This document shows, one piece after another, positions 61,359-64,000 of a stretch of 64,000 bases of DNA (position 1 is the stretch's first letter; every line of letters starts with the position of its first letter). The DNA is taken from contig JAESUZ010005088.1 in NCBI GenBank assembly GCA_017311185.1, positions 62,001 to 126,000 on the forward strand, given 5' to 3'. The notes beneath the pieces are model-generated. The model was not told where the DNA came from. It searched no databases and saw only the letters and a list, made by a program, of their open reading frames with translations. This stretch comes from Proteles cristata cristata. Taxonomy: Eukaryota; Chordata; Mammalia; Carnivora; Hyaenidae. The position numbers were made by a program, and so were the translations under genes.

Positions 61359-61600
61359 CTGAAGCCATTTTAGACAAAGGATCAAGGCAGGGTATTTTTG
61401 TTGACCATTGGAGTCTAGTTTGGTTTGATGATGGCAGTGGTTGATGATGGAGCTGGAAAAATACACTGAGCTCTGAAAGCCATGCTGAGAGACCGGGTTT
61501 CATTTGTTAGACAGTGGAAACCATGTATGATTTTTTAGCAGATGAGTGCATGATCAGAACTATGCTTGAAGAAAGTTAGAGATAGAAAGAACTCACTGGA
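61359..61600. repeat. Old interspersed repeat, right part, unnamed
   Basis: TGATGGCAGTGGTTGATGAT, CATGTATGATTTTTTAGCAG and GATGAGTGCATGATCAGAAC resemble the same unnamed ancient repeat as at 61020. Confidence 0.35.
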
Positions 61601-62875
61601 AAGCTGCTAAAATATAAAATAGCTCAGGTGAACCAAAATGAGGGCCTGGTCTTGGACGCTCTTAGTGAGAGTTGGAGTGGGGAGGTAGCTTACAGTTAAC
61701 AAGCAGCATTTATCTGCTGTGCAGTGAAAACAAATGTTCCCATTGCCTATCAGTTCACACTTCAGGTCGGAGATACTTAGAATTCAGTAGAATAATTCGA
61801 GATATGTATCATATGCACTGAGGACTCCGTGTAATGTTTTTGGTAAGGGTAGGTAAAAATGATTCGGTTTTGCAGATTTGGAGGTTCAGAGAAGCTCAGT
61901 GATTTTCCTCACATCCTGTAATATATTAACAGCCAGATTTTGAACCTAGGTCTCTGTGATTTTAAATCCTATGTTTTTTCTCCTATATAGTAGGCTTTAG
62001 AGGACAGATGAGAAAGACCGTGTAGTCAGGATGTCCAGGATTCTCTGATTGTTGACTAGCTGTTAGATGTGTGATGGAAGATGAGGAATTTTTTAATGAA
62101 GGGGTTTGAGACCCAAAGCCCAGAAAGGGCTTGTTCCATCCAGAGAAGCTGTGGCAGCTGTTGGGAGTCCACGGAAATAATTAGTGCTGGGTCTCTCATA
62201 AGTTTTGTTTTACTTGTTTATATTTCACAATTGTTCTTCACTTTTAGTTTCCTTGCCTGTAGTCTTAATTTAAGGATGTTGGTCTGCTCAACTAGACTAC
62301 AGGAAGATTGTCTGTTGTGTGCAAAGCTTTTCATTCCCTTAATAGAATCCTGTGACAGTCGCAGCTGCTTTCTTATATCTCATCTTTATTTCCTTACATT
62401 TTCTAAATTAGTCTTTTGTTTGCATTCTGTTTTGTCTTTTAACTAGCAACCACATAATTACAAAATGTGTGAATTTGTGGACATTGGTAAAATACATCTT
62501 TCATCTCTGTGTGGAATGTACTTGTGGTGTCCGGTGTCCAGCTGGACTCTGTCTGAGGTCTGGAGCTCACTCCCCTTTTTCACGAGGAGACTCCTCCCCT
62601 ACGTGTGCGCCTCTCCCTGCTGGTTACCACAGCTGTAGTCAGTACCTTTCCTTACACAGAATGCAGGTGAGGGGTGCTTTAATGTTTTCTTAAAACAAAC
62701 AAACAAAAAAACCTCCTTCTTGTAAAGCACAAATAGAAACAACCATACAAAGCCTATGTATAGCCTAATGAATTATTTTCATGTGGAAATCTCCCCCAGG
62801 TCAAGGAGTAAGACTTTGCCAGCCGTGTCTTGACCTCCTCTGCAGCCACAGTCCCCTCCTTCCCTACAAAATTAA
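61601..62875. other. Unique intronic DNA with a MIR
   Basis: Apart from MIR at 61855-61980 I see no repeat. The 121-codon frame at 62081-62446 is Leu/Phe/Ser-rich, has no recognised domain and is taken as chance. Confidence 0.45.
61855..61980 (-). mobile_element. MIR SINE, antisense
   Basis: CAGATTTGGAGGTTCAGAGA then AGCTCAGTGATTTTCCTCAC and GATTTTGAACCTAGGTCTCT match MIR in reverse. Confidence 0.72.
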
Positions 62876-62893
62876 CCACAGCTCTGACTTTTA

Positions 62894-63109
62894 ATTTTGT
62901 TTAATGTTTATTATTTATTTTTTAGAGAGGGAGAGCATGTCTACAAGCGGGGGAGGGACAGAGAGCGAGAGAGGGAGACACCGAATCTGAAGCAGGCTCC
63001 AGGCTGTGGGCTGTCAGCACAGAGCCTGATGCAGGGCTCAAACACCAACTGTGAGATCATGGCCTGAGCCAAAATTGGATGGCCAACCAGCTGAGCCACC
63101 CAGGTGCCC
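62894..63109 (-). mobile_element. CAN-SINE, antisense
   Basis: AATGTTTATTATTTATTTTT at left, GAGCCACCCAGGTGCCCC at right. CCACAGCTCTGACTTTTAA (62876) and CCACAGCTTTGATTTTAA (63110) form the TSD. Confidence 0.95.
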
Positions 63110-63141
63110 CCACAGCTTTGATTTTAAAGTTGTTATCTGTG

Positions 63142-63342
63142 GGGGCACCTGAGTGGCTCAGTCACTTAAGCCTCCAATTTCAGTTCAAGTTAGGATCTCA
63201 TGGTTCATGAGTTTGAGCCCCGCGTTGCTCTTTGTGCTGATAGCATTAGAGCCTGTTTGGGATTCTCTCTCTCTCTCTGCCGCTCCTTCCCCCTGCCTCC
63301 CTCCCTCCCTCTCTCTCTCTCTCAAAATAAATAAACTTTAAA
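63142..63342 (+). mobile_element. CAN-SINE, sense, directly after an inverted one
   Basis: GGGGCACCTGAGTGGCTCAG head, CTCAAAATAAATAAACTTTA tail. AAAGTTGTTATCTGTG (63126) and AAAGTAGTTATTTATG (63343) are the diverged TSD. It stands about 32 bp after an oppositely oriented SINE. Confidence 0.95.
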
Positions 63343-63358
63343 AAAGTAGTTATTTATG

Positions 63359-63948
63359 ATCTTTTATAGTTTTATCTCCCAAGTGTGGATCTCTGGGCAC
63401 TAAAGTTTAGTTTTACCTATGTATGTGTTTTCAGTCGAAGTATAATCTTTAGATTTCCTCCTCCTTATCCCTTTATTTTCTTAACACTTTATTTAATTGA
63501 TGAAACCAAGCCTTTTGGCCTAGAGATTTCCCCACAGTCTGGATGGTATTGATTGCACAGTGCAATTAAAGATGTGCCTCCGTCCTCCGTATTTCCCGTG
63601 CAGTGGTAGCTGGACCCAGAGGTCTGGTCAGACGTGGGCCTGATTTAGTTGTGTGGGTTTGCAGATGGGGTAATGCTTCCACCAGTTCCACACTACATCT
63701 GGTTTTTGTTCATTTTTGATACTATCACCTATATCCGGTAGTTCCCTGGGAGCTGCAAAATTGTGAGATTCTAATTTTATCATTTTGTTTTCATTTGTTA
63801 GCTAGAACCTAATTTGATGCGACAGTGCTTCCTGTCATCTGGTCGGCTGCCCAGTTGTGCAGTTTGTATCAGAAAGGCAGGGTAAGGGCTTGGTATTTTT
63901 CTTTACCCAGTTTTCAGATAATGTATTAGGTACCCTAAACCTTTTATT
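63359..63948. other. Unique intronic DNA, no features
   Basis: A weak exon-like interval (63802-63882, TTGTTAG ahead and GGTAAG behind) does not encode RERE sequence and is not called. Confidence 0.45.
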
Positions 63949-64000
63949 CTTTTTAATGTTTATTTTTTGAGAGAGAGAGAGTGGTGGAGGGGCAGAGAGA
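63949..64000 (-). mobile_element. CAN-SINE, antisense, cut by the window end
   Basis: CTTTTTAATGTTTATTTTTT then (GA)n and GGTGGAGGGGCAGAGAGA is the tail and body start of an antisense SINE. The head lies past the edge. Confidence 0.85.

Larger units (their letters stand above)
39992..64000 (+). other. RERE: RERE intron after third coding exon (incomplete)
   Basis: It begins GTAAGG in phase 0 and runs off the window. Reading the + strand for the next RERE exon (SKRDHLLMNVKWYYRQSEV) gave no match, so at least 24 kb of this intron lies here. It is rich in CAN-SINEs after 43880. Confidence 0.88.

Noticed and set aside
63802..63882. Next RERE exon near the window end
   Set aside because: It has a plausible acceptor and donor, but no frame encodes the expected SKRDHLLMN sequence or any part of RERE.

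Overview
The window is mammalian nuclear DNA, almost certainly from a cat-family (felid) carnivore. It carries about 31 tRNA-Lys-derived carnivore SINEs (CAN-SINEs). Their head (GCGCCTGGGTGGCTCAG), internal B-box region (GGTTCGAGCCCC) and AATAAATAAA tail match the felid SINEC_Fc type and not the dog SINEC_Cf type. Older layers (L2, MIR, MER5-like hAT, MLT1 LTR, L1M) are standard placental-mammal repeats. Long introns with canonical GT/AG junctions confirm a eukaryotic gene. Nothing looks bacterial or phage-derived.

The only gene I can support is RERE (atrophin-2, arginine-glutamic acid dipeptide repeats), on the + strand. Three consecutive exons are present. The first, at 79-547, holds the end of the 5'UTR, the start codon at 223, the acidic/basic Lys-Asp/Arg-Asp tract, and runs to the start of the BAH domain. 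The second, at 30514-30584, is a 71-nt exon. The third, at 39866-39991, is a 126-nt exon. Spliced, they encode residues 1-174 of an intact protein in one frame, with intron phases 1, 0 and 0. The rest of RERE (remainder of BAH, ELM2, SANT, GATA finger, atrophin domain) lies past base 64000. Upstream non-coding exons and the promoter lie before base 1.

The rest is intron: 548-30513 (about 30 kb), 30585-39865 (9.3 kb) and 39992 onward (at least 24 kb). It contains CAN-SINEs, many with clear target-site duplications (TSDs), three L1M pieces in antisense, one antisense MLT1 solo LTR, two hAT-like DNA transposon remnants, several L2/MIR fossils and several microsatellites: three (GT)n, one (TTTTG)n, one (CCCT)n(CCTT)n, one (TA)n-rich block and one (GACA)n. 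CAN-SINEs are strongly uneven. Only two lie in 22041-43880, the stretch holding the second and third exons, against 29 in the remaining 42 kb. Some 23 of 31 are antisense to the gene.

I found no new gene, ncRNA, CRISPR array or unusual genetic system. The points worth a second look are local: serial insertion of SINEs at one target site, close inverted SINE pairs that should form dsRNA in RERE pre-mRNA, microsatellites born from retroposon tails or an L1 3'UTR, a SINE with an acquired hairpin, the SINE-poor stretch around the exons, and a few unique intronic blocks that look like candidate conserved enhancers (inference only). All other open reading frames over 60 codons look like chance frames in intron or repeat sequence.
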